From Streptococcus sp. 1643 (lineage in GTDB: Bacteria > Bacillota > Bacilli > Lactobacillales > Streptococcaceae): DNA of 64,000 nucleotides. The notes under the pieces are model-generated. The model worked only from the letters and a program-made list of their open reading frames with translations, searched no databases and had not been told where the DNA came from. Position 1 is the stretch's first letter, and each line of letters begins with the position of its first letter. Where the stretch lies: contig NZ_CP040231.1 in the NCBI RefSeq assembly GCF_006228325.1, positions 631,001 through 695,000 on the forward strand, read 5' to 3'. This document shows, piece by piece, positions 45,776-54,588 of the stretch. Position numbers and translations under genes: made by a program.

Positions 45776-45806
45776 TTGATTCTACTTATATTTTTTATGC
45801 TATAAT
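45776..45806 (+). promoter_or_regulatory. Extended -10 promoter before the toxin-stub/immunity pair
   Basis: TATAAT (45801-45806) has an upstream TGC extension. TTGATT at 45776-45781 is a possible -35 with a long 19-base spacer. The remaining 45667-45775 region shows no gene. Confidence 0.6.
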
Positions 45807-45856
45807 GAGACTAGAATTAAAACTCTCATTCAACAGGTAAAAATAGCGAACTACTT

Positions 45857-46018
45857 ATGCCAACGATTGACACAACGGGGCATTCTTACGATGATTTTCT
45901 ATCTGCGATTGAACGTCAAGGCTATTATGAAATCAAAAATCCACGTGTCTATAAGCCAGGTACTAATGAAATTGAGCAAGTTGAAGGGATTTTTAGAATT
46001 AACCAATGGAGTAAATAA
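45857..46018 (+). pseudogene. 53-codon ORF resembling the C-terminus of a polymorphic toxin
   Basis: The ORF encodes 53 residues, with GHSYDDFLSAIERQGYYEI early and PGTNEIEQVEGIFRINQWSK at the end. It has no RBS, and the frame stays open upstream only to a stop at 45818. Its stop TAA abuts the next ATG directly, which is the way toxin C-termini meet their immunity genes. I infer that it is a toxin tail left by recombination; I cannot name the toxin family. Confidence 0.45.
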
Positions 46019-46573
46019 ATGAAGACTTATAAATTGAAAAATAAAGAGAATTATAGATATTTTGTCAAACATTATCTAGAGGTGATGAAGGAAGGAAAAG
46101 AAGCAGAAGCATTTCTAGGAACAGAAGCTAAGTATCGTTTTCGGCAACGAGATTCTTATGAAGTGGATAGTACAGATATTGGAGTATTAATGGAATATTG
46201 CTTATACCCTTTGTATGTGGAAGGTGATAAGGATATAGCGCGCAGAACCTTTGAAATCTTGAAAGATTTTAGCTTATCGGTTGACCTAGTCAAATTAGAT
46301 AAGGTGACTGATTATATTTCTATTCAAAACTGGTTTTTAACTGAATATTCCAATCTTCCCTTTGTTATTGAAATAGATGAGTTAGTAAGAAATATTATAG
46401 AAAGTATTTCAAAATTATCAGATGAGCAGAAACGTACTTATACCTATGAAAGACTCTGTAATGTATTAGACCGTAGTCCATTATACAGACAGTGTGACGA
46501 AGAAAAGGTAGAGAAGATTCTCAAGGAATTCAAGGAAAAATACTACAATCCCCCTAAGGTAGTAGAGCTATAG
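46019..46573 (+). CDS. Putative immunity protein for the adjacent toxin stub
   Basis: The 184-residue highly charged helical protein has no signal or membrane segment. It starts on the base after the stop of the toxin-tail-like ORF. Predicted long helices (for example EIDELVRNIIESISKLSDEQ and EEKVEKILKEFKEKY) suggest an all-alpha fold. I do not recognise the family; its immunity role rests on position only. Confidence 0.6.
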   Translation: MKTYKLKNKENYRYFVKHYLEVMKEGKEAEAFLGTEAKYRFRQRDSYEVDSTDIGVLMEYCLYPLYVEGDKDIARRTFEILKDFSLSVDLVKLDKVTDYISIQNWFLTEYSNLPFVIEIDELVRNIIESISKLSDEQKRTYTYERLCNVLDRSPLYRQCDEEKVEKILKEFKEKYYNPPKVVEL

Positions 46574-46613
46574 CAAACGCCATAGTGAATGTAAGAGTTG
46601 TGGAGAATTTTAA

Positions 46614-47189
46614 ATGAGAAAACAGGAATTATTAGACTTTTTAAAATTTAATAGTAACAAACTTAGATATTATACTGTGTACTTAAATAAAAAAGTTTTA
46701 GAGCAGTTTGCGATAGGGTATTATCAGGATTTAAGTGCAAATAGATTTATAGTGTATGAGGTGACTGAACGTCAACAGTTATATGAAAAAGCTAGTTTTG
46801 AAAGAGAAAAGGATGCTATTGAAGAATTATATGAGATTGTAAAGTTTAGATGTAGGATTAAAAGTATCCCTATTCTGTTAGAGGTTTCAGAAATTGATGC
46901 AATCGGAACGAGTGATACAGACTTGGAACTTTTATTAATTGATGGTAATCTTTGGCTTCCAGATACCGAAGAGGAGCATCTCTTGAAACTTCAAGAAAAA
47001 CTTAACAACTATATCTACTTCCTCGAAAGCAAGCAGTATGTGGCACGATACGGTGATAAGTTTGACAAAAAAGTCATCCATATCACATTCCAGTATTCCC
47101 CATCAGACAACGGTCTAGCCTTTCTCGCAGCTGTTCAGAAAGTATTGCAACCGACTGATATGAGCTTGAAGGTAGAATTGCCGGAGTGA
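46614..47189 (+). CDS. Two-domain protein: Imm59-like N-terminus and DUF6572-like C-terminus
   Basis: The 191-residue cytosolic protein has an N-terminal part (1-80) with RFIVYEVTERQQ and EKDAIEELYEIVKF, reminiscent of Imm59. The C-terminal part (about 90-191) is a DUF6572-like domain, from EIDAIGTSDTDLELLLID to YSPSDNGLAFLAAVQ. Bases 47018-47179 are about 88 percent identical to 43338-43499, which shows recent duplication or gene conversion. Both family names are from memory. Confidence 0.6.
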   Translation: MRKQELLDFLKFNSNKLRYYTVYLNKKVLEQFAIGYYQDLSANRFIVYEVTERQQLYEKASFEREKDAIEELYEIVKFRCRIKSIPILLEVSEIDAIGTSDTDLELLLIDGNLWLPDTEEEHLLKLQEKLNNYIYFLESKQYVARYGDKFDKKVIHITFQYSPSDNGLAFLAAVQKVLQPTDMSLKVELPE

Positions 47190-47206
47190 TAAAGGGAGCG
47201 GAAACG

Positions 47207-47533
47207 ATGCTAGCTATTTTTATTGATTCTATAGGTGACAAGTCAGGAACCTATAAGTTGTTAAGAAACCATTCATCCTTGCCTCTTTCTTTAATCCAAT
47301 CTAGAATCAAAGATCATGACGCGGTGATAGAAGTAGACATGTTAGATTTGGATGGATTGAGAAAGGTTCGAGAACTCATCCGTGAGTTGAGTGCTATTGG
47401 GACCAAGGTTACGATGAGGGATTCGACTGGTATTATCTCCTTAGAAATAGTAAATAATCTTATTTCTACTTTTGAAGAGATTGCGGCAGAGAGAGAAGAA
47501 CTGGATGCTCTGATGTTTGAAGAGGAAGAGTAA
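47207..47533 (+). CDS. Hypothetical small protein, last gene of the immunity-like array
   Basis: The 108-residue acidic protein has an alternating beta-alpha pattern (LAIFIDSIG, AVIEVDMLDL, a helix around LRKVRELIREL, then KVTMRDSTG). A ferredoxin-like fold is likely. GGGAG lies 7 bases before ATG 47207; the upstream in-frame GTG at 47186 overlaps the previous gene. Unknown family. Confidence 0.6.
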   Translation: MLAIFIDSIGDKSGTYKLLRNHSSLPLSLIQSRIKDHDAVIEVDMLDLDGLRKVRELIRELSAIGTKVTMRDSTGIISLEIVNNLISTFEEIAAEREELDALMFEEEE

Positions 47534-47587
47534 TTGATTTGTTAGTTTCTAAAGGTAACTTGTTTGTCACGAATTCAATATTCAAAA

Positions 47588-47634
47588 AGAACACCCCGGA
47601 AGTTAGAGTGTCATCTCTACCTTTTGGGGTGTCG
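47588..47634. terminator. Bidirectional terminator closing the array
   Basis: ACACCCC and GGGGTGT flank inner complementary segments GTAGAGAT-like/ATCTCTAC, with T-rich ends on both strands. The converging HAD gene stops 24 bases further on. Confidence 0.75.
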
Positions 47635-47657
47635 TTTATTTTTAATAGTTAAGCATT

Positions 47658-48464
47658 TTAAAGTACCCACGTACGGATAGCATGGGCAACGCCAGATTCA
47701 TCATTTGTTTTGGTGATGTATTTGGCGATTTTTTTGAGTTCTGGATTTCCATTTTCCATAACAACGGGATTTCCAACGACTTCCAGCATGGTGCGGTCAT
47801 TCTCTTCGTCACCGATCGCCATGGTTTCATCTTTGGTCAATCCGAGTTTTTCAGCTAGATGGGTAATAGCTGAACCCTTGTCTACATTCTTTTTAAGGAG
47901 TTCGAGGTAGAAAGGAGCAGATTTGTTGATGGAGTAGCGCTCGTAAAATTCTGCTGGAATTTTTTCAATCGTAGCGTCGAGAATTTCTGGTTCATCGATA
48001 AACATACACTTGACGATTTCCTTGTCAGCCATTTCTTCAGGAGTGCGGTAGAAGATGGGCATGCTGACGAGGGTTGATTCGTGCACCGTGTACTTTCCGA
48101 TATTGCGATTGGCAGTATAGATACCGTCCTTGGTAATAGCGTGCATGTGGACACCGAGCTTGCGACTGAGAAATTCCATATCCAGATAATCCTCATAGGT
48201 CAAGGATTCGCTGATAATCTCATGGCCAGTAGCAGTTTCTTGGACAAGGGCACCGTTGAAGGTCACGACATAGTCACCTTGGTCTCTTAACTGCAAGTCG
48301 TCCAGAAGTTTGGCAACACCTGCGATAGGACGACCCGTTGCAATCACGACTTTGACGCCAGCTTCTTTGGCATCTTGGATGGCAGAAAAGACTTCCGGAG
48401 TGATTTCTTTTTTACTGTTAACCAGGGTACCATCGATATCGACGGCGATTAGTTTAATACTCAT
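47658..48464 (-). CDS. HAD-superfamily Cof-type sugar phosphatase
   Basis: The 268-residue cytosolic phosphatase belongs to the Cof/IIB subfamily. Motif I is DIDGTL (residues 9-14), motif II TGRP near 41-46, and the last motif is GDEENDRTML near 215. Likely substrates are sugar phosphates, FMN or PLP. It is co-directional with the HD gene, 9 bases downstream of its stop. Confidence 0.92.
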   Translation of the reverse strand: MSIKLIAVDIDGTLVNSKKEITPEVFSAIQDAKEAGVKVVIATGRPIAGVAKLLDDLQLRDQGDYVVTFNGALVQETATGHEIISESLTYEDYLDMEFLSRKLGVHMHAITKDGIYTANRNIGKYTVHESTLVSMPIFYRTPEEMADKEIVKCMFIDEPEILDATIEKIPAEFYERYSINKSAPFYLELLKKNVDKGSAITHLAEKLGLTKDETMAIGDEENDRTMLEVVGNPVVMENGNPELKKIAKYITKTNDESGVAHAIRTWVL

Positions 48465-48473
48465 AAATTTCCT

Positions 48474-49781
48474 CTATTCGTTCTTATTTGGGGTAAAATG
48501 ATCGTTCTCAATCAAGTGTAAAAATTGCTGGGTGATACTTGCGAAGATGCTATTTTGGTCCAACATTTCTTTCGGGAAATAGAAACGATTGTCTCCATGG
48601 CGACTGCCAGCAAGGGATTGGACGATAGGAGACAGGCTAGAGAGTTCAGCCAGTTCTCCATTTTTTTGTAGAATCTCAATCTGTGTCCGTGGATTTTCAG
48701 ATTCGGGACGATAGATATCATAAGGGAGGTCAAAGTTCTTATGAATGGCAGTATAGTAGTCTGGATCAAAACCGATTTCTTCAACCAGTTGTCTCATGGT
48801 TGCGAGTTGGTCTTGGTCTTTTTCTGAAAAAGTAATGGATTTAAAGACCTTGCGGTTGACAAAACGTTGCGACAAGTCGGCTAGTATCTTGTCAGGACTG
48901 GTCATCCAGAGTTGGAAGTAGGTATTCATCACGCCGTCATCAAGTGCCAGATAATCAGATAGAGTAACTTTCTTTTCAAAAAAAGGTAGCAAATGAGGAG
49001 AAGTGCGTGCAAAGAAGTCTTTGTCCCCAGGATAGAGTTCCTTAGCGCGTTTGAGGAGATTCTGTAGAAGAACCTCCATGGCGCGTGTTGCTGGGTGGAA
49101 ATAAACCTGCATATACATCTGGTAGCGACTGAGAACGTAGTCTTCGATGGCATGCATGCCGTTGCGCTGAAAGGCGATCCCATTTTCGACAGGACGAATG
49201 ACTCGGAGGATGCGAGTCAGGTCAAATTCCCCATAAGATGCTCCTGTAAAATAAGAGTCGCGCAATAGATAGTCCATGCGATCCGCATCAATCTGACTAG
49301 AAATGAGCTGCACGACCTGCTTGTTAGGATAGGTATGGTCGATAACACTGGCTACCTTTTCTGGGCAATCTGGCGCTACTTGTAGCAGGACTTGGTGAAT
49401 CTCTGTCTCAGGACTTTGGATGATTTCCTGAGTAATGGCTTCATGATTTGTATCAAAAAGATTTTCAAAAGTATGCGAGTAGGCACCATGCCCAAGGTCG
49501 TGTAGGAGAGCAGCGGTCATGGTCAAGAGAGACTCAGCAGGATCCCATTCTTCAGGGTATTTTTCTTCAAAAATCTCCGTGATACGTCGAGCAATCTCAT
49601 AGACTCCCAAACAGTGGGAAAAGCGACTGTGCTCACCACCATGGAAGGTATAACTGGAAGTCCCTAGCTGTTTGATACGGCGAAGACGTTGAAATTCTTT
49701 TGTATTGATCAAGTCGTATATGACCTGATTATTGACGTGGATATAGTTGTGAACTGGGTCACGGAATACTTTTTCGTTCAT
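48474..49781 (-). CDS. HD-domain phosphohydrolase (dNTPase-like, YwfO family)
   Basis: The 435-residue enzyme has the HD pattern: EHSRFSHCLG near residue 50, LLHDLGHGAYSH near 92-103 and the distal Asp in QIDADRMDYL near 185. It is related to bacterial dNTP triphosphohydrolases such as EF1143 and YwfO. It starts at 49781 with an ATG and is divergent from the DUF1934 gene. Confidence 0.9.
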   Translation of the reverse strand: MNEKVFRDPVHNYIHVNNQVIYDLINTKEFQRLRRIKQLGTSSYTFHGGEHSRFSHCLGVYEIARRITEIFEEKYPEEWDPAESLLTMTAALLHDLGHGAYSHTFENLFDTNHEAITQEIIQSPETEIHQVLLQVAPDCPEKVASVIDHTYPNKQVVQLISSQIDADRMDYLLRDSYFTGASYGEFDLTRILRVIRPVENGIAFQRNGMHAIEDYVLSRYQMYMQVYFHPATRAMEVLLQNLLKRAKELYPGDKDFFARTSPHLLPFFEKKVTLSDYLALDDGVMNTYFQLWMTSPDKILADLSQRFVNRKVFKSITFSEKDQDQLATMRQLVEEIGFDPDYYTAIHKNFDLPYDIYRPESENPRTQIEILQKNGELAELSSLSPIVQSLAGSRHGDNRFYFPKEMLDQNSIFASITQQFLHLIENDHFTPNKNE

Positions 49782-49852
49782 ATGACCATTATAGCAAAAT
49801 CCTGCTCTTTTTGGTAAAATAGTAGGACAAGAGACAAGAAAGAGGATTTGAT

Positions 49853-50230
49853 GTGAAGATTCGGATGCGAAATACGATTCAGTTTGATGAACAATTGGAA
49901 GTCATTGACCAACTCTATGACGTGGAAGTGCATAAAAAGGGAGATTATAGCTATCTGCTTTTCTACAATGAGGAAAAGGAAAAAGTGGTTCTCAAGTTTC
50001 ATGAAGAAGAACTGGTGATGACCCGTTTCTCGAGTCCCAAAACCATCATGCGTTTTCTAAAGGCTAGTGATAGTTTAGCCTATATTCCGACTCCAATGGG
50101 GATGCAGGAGTTTATCATCCAAACGAATCACTACAAACTGGATGGGCAAAAGATTGAACTCGCATATCAACTGCAAAATCAAGAGGGACACCCCTTTGCC
50201 AGCTATCAATTAGAAATTACTTGGGGATAA
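49853..50230 (+). CDS. DUF1934 (YwiB-like) protein
   Basis: The 125-residue protein has the calycin-like beta-barrel pattern of DUF1934, often found next to ywfO-like or rpoE genes. It begins with KIRMRNTIQ and has YIPTPMGMQEF in the second half. The start is GTG 49853, 6 bases after AGAGGA; the ATG at 49851 is out of frame. Its function is unknown. Confidence 0.85.
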   Translation: MKIRMRNTIQFDEQLEVIDQLYDVEVHKKGDYSYLLFYNEEKEKVVLKFHEEELVMTRFSSPKTIMRFLKASDSLAYIPTPMGMQEFIIQTNHYKLDGQKIELAYQLQNQEGHPFASYQLEITWG

Positions 50231-50234
50231 GAAA

Positions 50235-50260
50235 AAGGTTGGCGAATGCCAACCTTATTT
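50235..50260. terminator. Bidirectional terminator between DUF1934 and the helicase gene
   Basis: AAGGTTGGC, loop GAAT, GCCAACCTT, with A-rich and T-rich flanks; it overlaps the helicase stop region. Confidence 0.85.
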
Positions 50261-51337
50261 GATATAGAGTTCTTGATTTTTTAGGACAATTTCACGAACA
50301 CTTGCGAATTTCTTGAGTTTTTTAAGTTCTTCAGGATGGGTTACCAGAGTGATAACATAGCCTTCTTTGCCCATGCGACCTGTACGGCCAGCGCGGTGAG
50401 TGTATGTTTCGATATCTCTAGGAACATCAAAGTTTACGACACATTCTAGGCTATCAATGTCAATTCCACGAGCCAGAAGGTCAGTTGCAAGGAGCAGGGT
50501 TAGTTGCTTATCTTTAAACTTTTCTAAGATGACTTTTCGAAATTTCACATTGACATCACTAGCGAGGGAGACAGCCAAGATATCGCGATACTGTAGTTTT
50601 TCTTCTGCACTTCCAAGGTCTGACAAACTATTAAAGAAGACCAGACCACGGAAATCCTCTACATGTGCTAGTTTTCGTAGCATGTCCACTCGGTGACGTT
50701 GGTCTACCTGCATGTAGAAGTGTTGGATGTTGTCCAGTCTTTGACCAGAGAGATCAATGGTGCGCGTGTTTGGTGCAATATTTTCTTGGTCAAACTTGGT
50801 CGTCGCACTCATGTAGATGAGTTGGTGGTCACGAGGTGCGTAGTGAGTGATTTTCTCGACAAAGTGAATCTGAGAATCATCGAGCAATTGGTCAAATTCA
50901 TCCAGGATGATGGTTTCCACATTCATCATCTTGATTTTTTTCAATTTAATCAACTCAAAGATACGGCCAGGGGTCCCAATCAGAATTTCTGGTCCTTTTT
51001 TAAGGCGTTCAATCTGGCGTTTCTGACTTGAGCCTGATAGGAAGAGTTGAGCAGTCAAGCCGATAGCCTCTGCCCACGTTTTACACACGTCAAAAATCTG
51101 TCCAGCTAGTTCTGTATTTGGTGCTAGAATCAAGAGTTGCTGGGCTTTTTTCTTTTTTAGTCTGAGAAGACTTGGGAGTAAATAAGCTAGCGTCTTACCA
51201 GTTCCTGTTGGGCTCACTCCCAGTAGGTTTTCTCCAGCGAGGATGGGTTCAAATAGTTGAATTTGAATGGGGGTAAATTCCTGGAAACCGAGTTGGACGC
51301 TCAGTTCTTGCCATTCAGTAGGTAGTTTGGTTTTCAT
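50255..51337 (-). CDS. DEAD-box RNA helicase with DEFD motif II
   Basis: The 360-residue protein is a minimal DEAD-box core without a C-terminal RNA-binding tail. Motif I is PTGTGKT near residue 43-49, motif Ib TPGR, motif II DEFD in place of DEAD near 146-149, motif III SAT, and motif VI HRAGRTGR near 317-324. It may act in ribosome assembly or cold adaptation like YfmL/CshB. It overlaps the oxidoreductase gene by 4 bases. Confidence 0.9.
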   Translation of the reverse strand: MKTKLPTEWQELSVQLGFQEFTPIQIQLFEPILAGENLLGVSPTGTGKTLAYLLPSLLRLKKKKAQQLLILAPNTELAGQIFDVCKTWAEAIGLTAQLFLSGSSQKRQIERLKKGPEILIGTPGRIFELIKLKKIKMMNVETIILDEFDQLLDDSQIHFVEKITHYAPRDHQLIYMSATTKFDQENIAPNTRTIDLSGQRLDNIQHFYMQVDQRHRVDMLRKLAHVEDFRGLVFFNSLSDLGSAEEKLQYRDILAVSLASDVNVKFRKVILEKFKDKQLTLLLATDLLARGIDIDSLECVVNFDVPRDIETYTHRAGRTGRMGKEGYVITLVTHPEELKKLKKFASVREIVLKNQELYIK

Positions 51338-52311
51338 TTTTCTGCCTCAAATCTAATGCCAGATGACTGGCGCATGGTATGTAATAGGTCATGAACAGAA
51401 CCTGCATCATCCAGCCAGTTCTGGTAAAGTGTCTGGTTTGGTTTCTGGATCATCTGTGCAAATGCTGCGACTTCCTCAGTCATCGTATGAGGAGCTTGTT
51501 GGATAGGGAGCTGGATTTGATTTCCTTGGTGGTCGCTAAAAATAGCTGAGCGGACATGTTCAATCGTGTTAAGGGTCAAGGTTCCATCTGCTGTGTAAAT
51601 CTCACAAGGAAGATTGGAAGTGATGTTTTTCCCAGCCTTGATATGAACTTGAAATTCTGGGTAGAAGAGGATACCATCACCATTTAAGTCAATGCTATTG
51701 TCAAGCTGTTGAGCATGGTAAGTTGCGTCCTGAGCCTTTCCAAAGAGGCGAACGGCAGCGTAGAGAGGATAAATCCCCAAATCCATAAGGGCTCCACCAG
51801 CAAAACGATCTGAAAAGACATTTGGCGTCTGCCCAGCCAACAAATCCGGCATCTTGGAAGAATACTTGGCATAGTTGAAATCTGCTCCCAACACTTGCTT
51901 GTCTGCCAAAAAATTCTTGATAGTGGTAAAAGCTTCCTCGTGGTAGTTTCGTGCTGCTTCAAAGAGAAAACAATGATTTTTCTCAGCTGTCTGTCTCAAA
52001 TCCAGCCACTCTTGTGGCTGAGTGACAGCTGGTTTTTCAAGAATGACGTGCTTACCAGCAGATAAGGCAGCCTTGGCTTGAACAAAATGCAAGGAGTTTG
52101 GACTGGCGATATAGACCACATCAAAGGAAGACTTAAAGAAGTCTTCTAATTGATCAAAGAGTTGGGTATTTTCATAGCGAGAAGCAAAGGTTGCGGCAGT
52201 TTCTAGTTTTCTAGAATAGACTGCAACCAGCTGGTATTCTCCGCTAGCATGGGCTGCTTCTATGAAATGGTGGCTGATAGCCCCTGTTCCGATGACACCT
52301 AATTTAAGCAT
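51334..52311 (-). CDS. Gfo/Idh/MocA-family oxidoreductase
   Basis: The 325-residue enzyme has an N-terminal Rossmann domain with GVIGTGAISHHF (NAD(P) binding), EKPA near residue 95 with the conserved lysine, and a C-terminal alpha/beta substrate domain. The likely substrate is a sugar or a dihydrodiol. The start at 52311 follows AAAGGAG; about 60 extra upstream in-frame residues are not homologous and are excluded. Confidence 0.9.
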   Translation of the reverse strand: MLKLGVIGTGAISHHFIEAAHASGEYQLVAVYSRKLETAATFASRYENTQLFDQLEDFFKSSFDVVYIASPNSLHFVQAKAALSAGKHVILEKPAVTQPQEWLDLRQTAEKNHCFLFEAARNYHEEAFTTIKNFLADKQVLGADFNYAKYSSKMPDLLAGQTPNVFSDRFAGGALMDLGIYPLYAAVRLFGKAQDATYHAQQLDNSIDLNGDGILFYPEFQVHIKAGKNITSNLPCEIYTADGTLTLNTIEHVRSAIFSDHQGNQIQLPIQQAPHTMTEEVAAFAQMIQKPNQTLYQNWLDDAGSVHDLLHTMRQSSGIRFEAEK

Positions 52312-52466
52312 AAATACTCCTTTTTCGACTTCAAATCCTTCCTTCATTATAACATAGAAAAGAAGGACTATCCAACAGATGGTAAAAATTTTCAAATGGG
52401 CTACGAATTTCTTGGAGAAAGTGGTACAATATTTAGATAAGTAGATGAAATGAGAAGGGGGAGAAA

Positions 52467-53162
52467 ATGAGATTATTACCAATAAGGAAAATATCACGTC
52501 AGTCTAAGCGACTAGCGCTTTTTTTGACTTTTTGTGCAGGATATGTCGATGCTTATACTTTTATCGTGCGAGGGAATACCCTTGTCGCTGGACAGACTGG
52601 GAATGTCGTTTTTCTTTCTGTAGGACTCATTCAACAAAATGTATCGGATGCTAGTGCTAAAGTAATGACCTTGCTTTTCTTTATGATGGGTGTCTTTTTT
52701 CTGACATTGTATAAGGAAAAACTACGAATTGTTAAAAAGCCGATTTTGTCCTTGATTCCTCTTGCAGTCCTGTCCCTAATTATAGGCTTTGTGCCGCAAA
52801 CGGTTGATAATATCTATCTCGTACCGCCCTTGGCCTTTTGTATGGGTCTGGTGACAACTGCTTTTGGAGAAGTGTCAGGTATTGCCTATAATAATGCTTT
52901 TATGACAGGGAATATCAAACGTACCATGTTGGCCTTTGGAGATTATTTCCGGACCAAGCATACGCCTTTCCTACGAGAGGGCTTGATTTTTGTTAGCTTG
53001 CTTAGCAGTTTTGTCTTCGGAGTTGTTTTTTCAGCTTATTTGACGATTTATTATCAGGAGAAGACAATTCTAGGTGTTCCTCTTATGATGAGTATCTTTT
53101 ACTTCAGTATGCTTTTTGCTTCTTGGAAAAAAAAGGGAAAGAAAAAGCTTAAATTTGATTGA
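52467..53162 (+). CDS. YoaK/DUF1275 family membrane protein
   Basis: The 231-residue protein has six predicted helices. The N-terminal signature is AGYVDAYTF followed by GQTGNVVFLSV, as in DUF1275. A second segment, YNNAFMTGNIKRTM, repeats the motif. These proteins are proposed transporters without known substrates. AGAAGGGGG precedes the ATG. It runs into the rplU leader without a clear terminator. Confidence 0.87.
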   Translation: MRLLPIRKISRQSKRLALFLTFCAGYVDAYTFIVRGNTLVAGQTGNVVFLSVGLIQQNVSDASAKVMTLLFFMMGVFFLTLYKEKLRIVKKPILSLIPLAVLSLIIGFVPQTVDNIYLVPPLAFCMGLVTTAFGEVSGIAYNNAFMTGNIKRTMLAFGDYFRTKHTPFLREGLIFVSLLSSFVFGVVFSAYLTIYYQEKTILGVPLMMSIFYFSMLFASWKKKGKKKLKFD

Positions 53163-53168
53163 TTTCGC

Positions 53169-53370
53169 TTGTAAGAAAAAAGAAGATATGCTATACTTGA
53201 AGAGTTGACTATGCACAATCCTGTGCAACCGCACGAACATCGTTGCTCATCGTATAACAAATTTAAACTTTGTTATACTTAGAGCTCTTCTTTTAAGTGG
53301 TTCGTCCCACGATGCTAGGCGAGTCTTCACAAAAATACGGGGAAACCCTAAAAATCATAGGAGGTGCATA
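53169..53370 (+). promoter_or_regulatory. Promoter and L21 leader of the rplU operon
   Basis: The promoter is TTGTAA (53169-53174), 17 bases, TATACT with TGC extension (53192-53197). The leader of about 165 nt contains GCACA/TGTGC (about 53213-53226) and a strong hairpin GTATAACAAA/TTTGTTATAC (53250-53279). A 3' part with GTGGTTCGTCCCACGA-type pairing follows. It corresponds to the L21_leader class of Firmicutes, thought to allow autoregulation. Confidence 0.78.
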
Positions 53371-53685
53371 ATGAGCACATACGCAATTATCAAAACTGGC
53401 GGAAAACAAGTTAAAGTTGAAGTTGGTCAAGCAATCTACGTTGAAAAATTGAACGTTGAAGCTGGTCAAGAAGTTACTTTTAACGAAGTTGTTCTTGTTG
53501 GTGGTGAAAACACTGTTGTCGGAACTCCACTTGTTGCTGGAGCTACTGTAGTTGGAACTGTTGAAAAACAAGGAAAACAAAAGAAAGTTGTTACTTACAA
53601 GTACAAACCTAAAAAAGGTAGTCACCGTAAACAAGGTCACCGTCAACCATATACAAAAGTTGTCATCAACGCGATCAACGCTTAA
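53371..53685 (+). CDS. rplU: 50S ribosomal protein bL21
   Basis: The 104-residue L21 begins with [16 protein letters not shown] and ends with the basic [16 protein letters not shown] segment that binds 23S rRNA. It is first in rplU-prp-rpmA, with AGGAGGTG ahead of the ATG. Confidence 0.98.
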   Translation: MSTYAIIKTGGKQVKVEVGQAIYVEKLNVEAGQEVTFNEVVLVGGENTVVGTPLVAGATVVGTVEKQGKQKKVVTYKYKPKKGSHRKQGHRQPYTKVVINAINA

Positions 53686-53691
53686 TTTTAA

Positions 53692-54045
<354 letters not shown>

Positions 54046-54061
54046 CACGGAGGAAAACATT

Positions 54062-54355
54062 ATGTTAAAAATGACTCTTAACAACTTGCAACTTTTCGCC
54101 CACAAAAAAGGTGGAGGTTCTACATCAAACGGACGCGATTCACAAGCGAAACGTCTTGGAGCTAAAGCAGCTGACGGACAAACTGTAACAGGTGGATCAA
54201 TCCTTTACCGTCAACGTGGTACACACATCTATCCAGGTGTAAACGTTGGACGTGGTGGGGACGATACTTTGTTCGCTAAAGTTGAAGGCGTAGTACGCTT
54301 TGAACGTAAAGGTCGCGATAAGAAACAAGTTTCTGTTTACCCAATCGCAAAATAA
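54062..54355 (+). CDS. rpmA: 50S ribosomal protein bL27 with Prp-cleaved N-terminal extension
   Basis: The 97-residue L27 has an extension ending LNNLQLFA before the mature [13 protein letters not shown]. The mature N-terminus reaches the peptidyl-transferase centre, so removal by Prp is required. The RBS ACGGAGG is clear. Confidence 0.97.
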   Translation: MLKMTLNNLQLFAHKKGGGSTSNGRDSQAKRLGAKAADGQTVTGGSILYRQRGTHIYPGVNVGRGGDDTLFAKVEGVVRFERKGRDKKQVSVYPIAK

Positions 54356-54462
54356 AAAGGTTCAGTGAACCTTTTTATCCCGAGCCTTAAAATGAAAAGG
54401 CGAGGAAGCTAGAACTAGCATAAAATTAGGCTTTCCGAGTTTTCGGAGAGCCTATTTTTTTG
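54354..54462 (+). terminator. Double terminator after rpmA flanking a dispersed repeat element
   Basis: The first hairpin is AAAAAGGTTC/GAACCTTTTT (54354-54376). The second is AGGCTTTCCGA/CGGAGAGCCT with a long T-run (about 54427-54462). Between them lies a CCCGAGCC...GCGAGG element (54379-54405) and a small GCTAG/CTAGC hairpin. Confidence 0.8.
54379..54405. repeat. Single copy of the CCCGAGCC-GCGAGG element
   Basis: This 27-bp block has the same length and ends as the core of the 50-bp tandem repeat at 19760-19859: CCCGAGCC, 11 variable bases containing AAATG, then a GCGAGG end. Both lie directly after genes. Confidence 0.6.
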
Positions 54463-54588
54463 TTTTGATACCCATTTTGAATTTAATAGAGAATAGTTAG
54501 ATTTAAACTTGCGATGGACACTTTTTTCTTTTTTGGAAAAATTCTGAAATATGGTATAATGAACAGATAGAGAAGTTGGGGGTAAAAG

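Noticed and set aside
47642..47830. Minus-strand 62-codon frame in the HAD gene end
   Set aside because: It is an out-of-frame shadow of the phosphatase gene without its own start signals.
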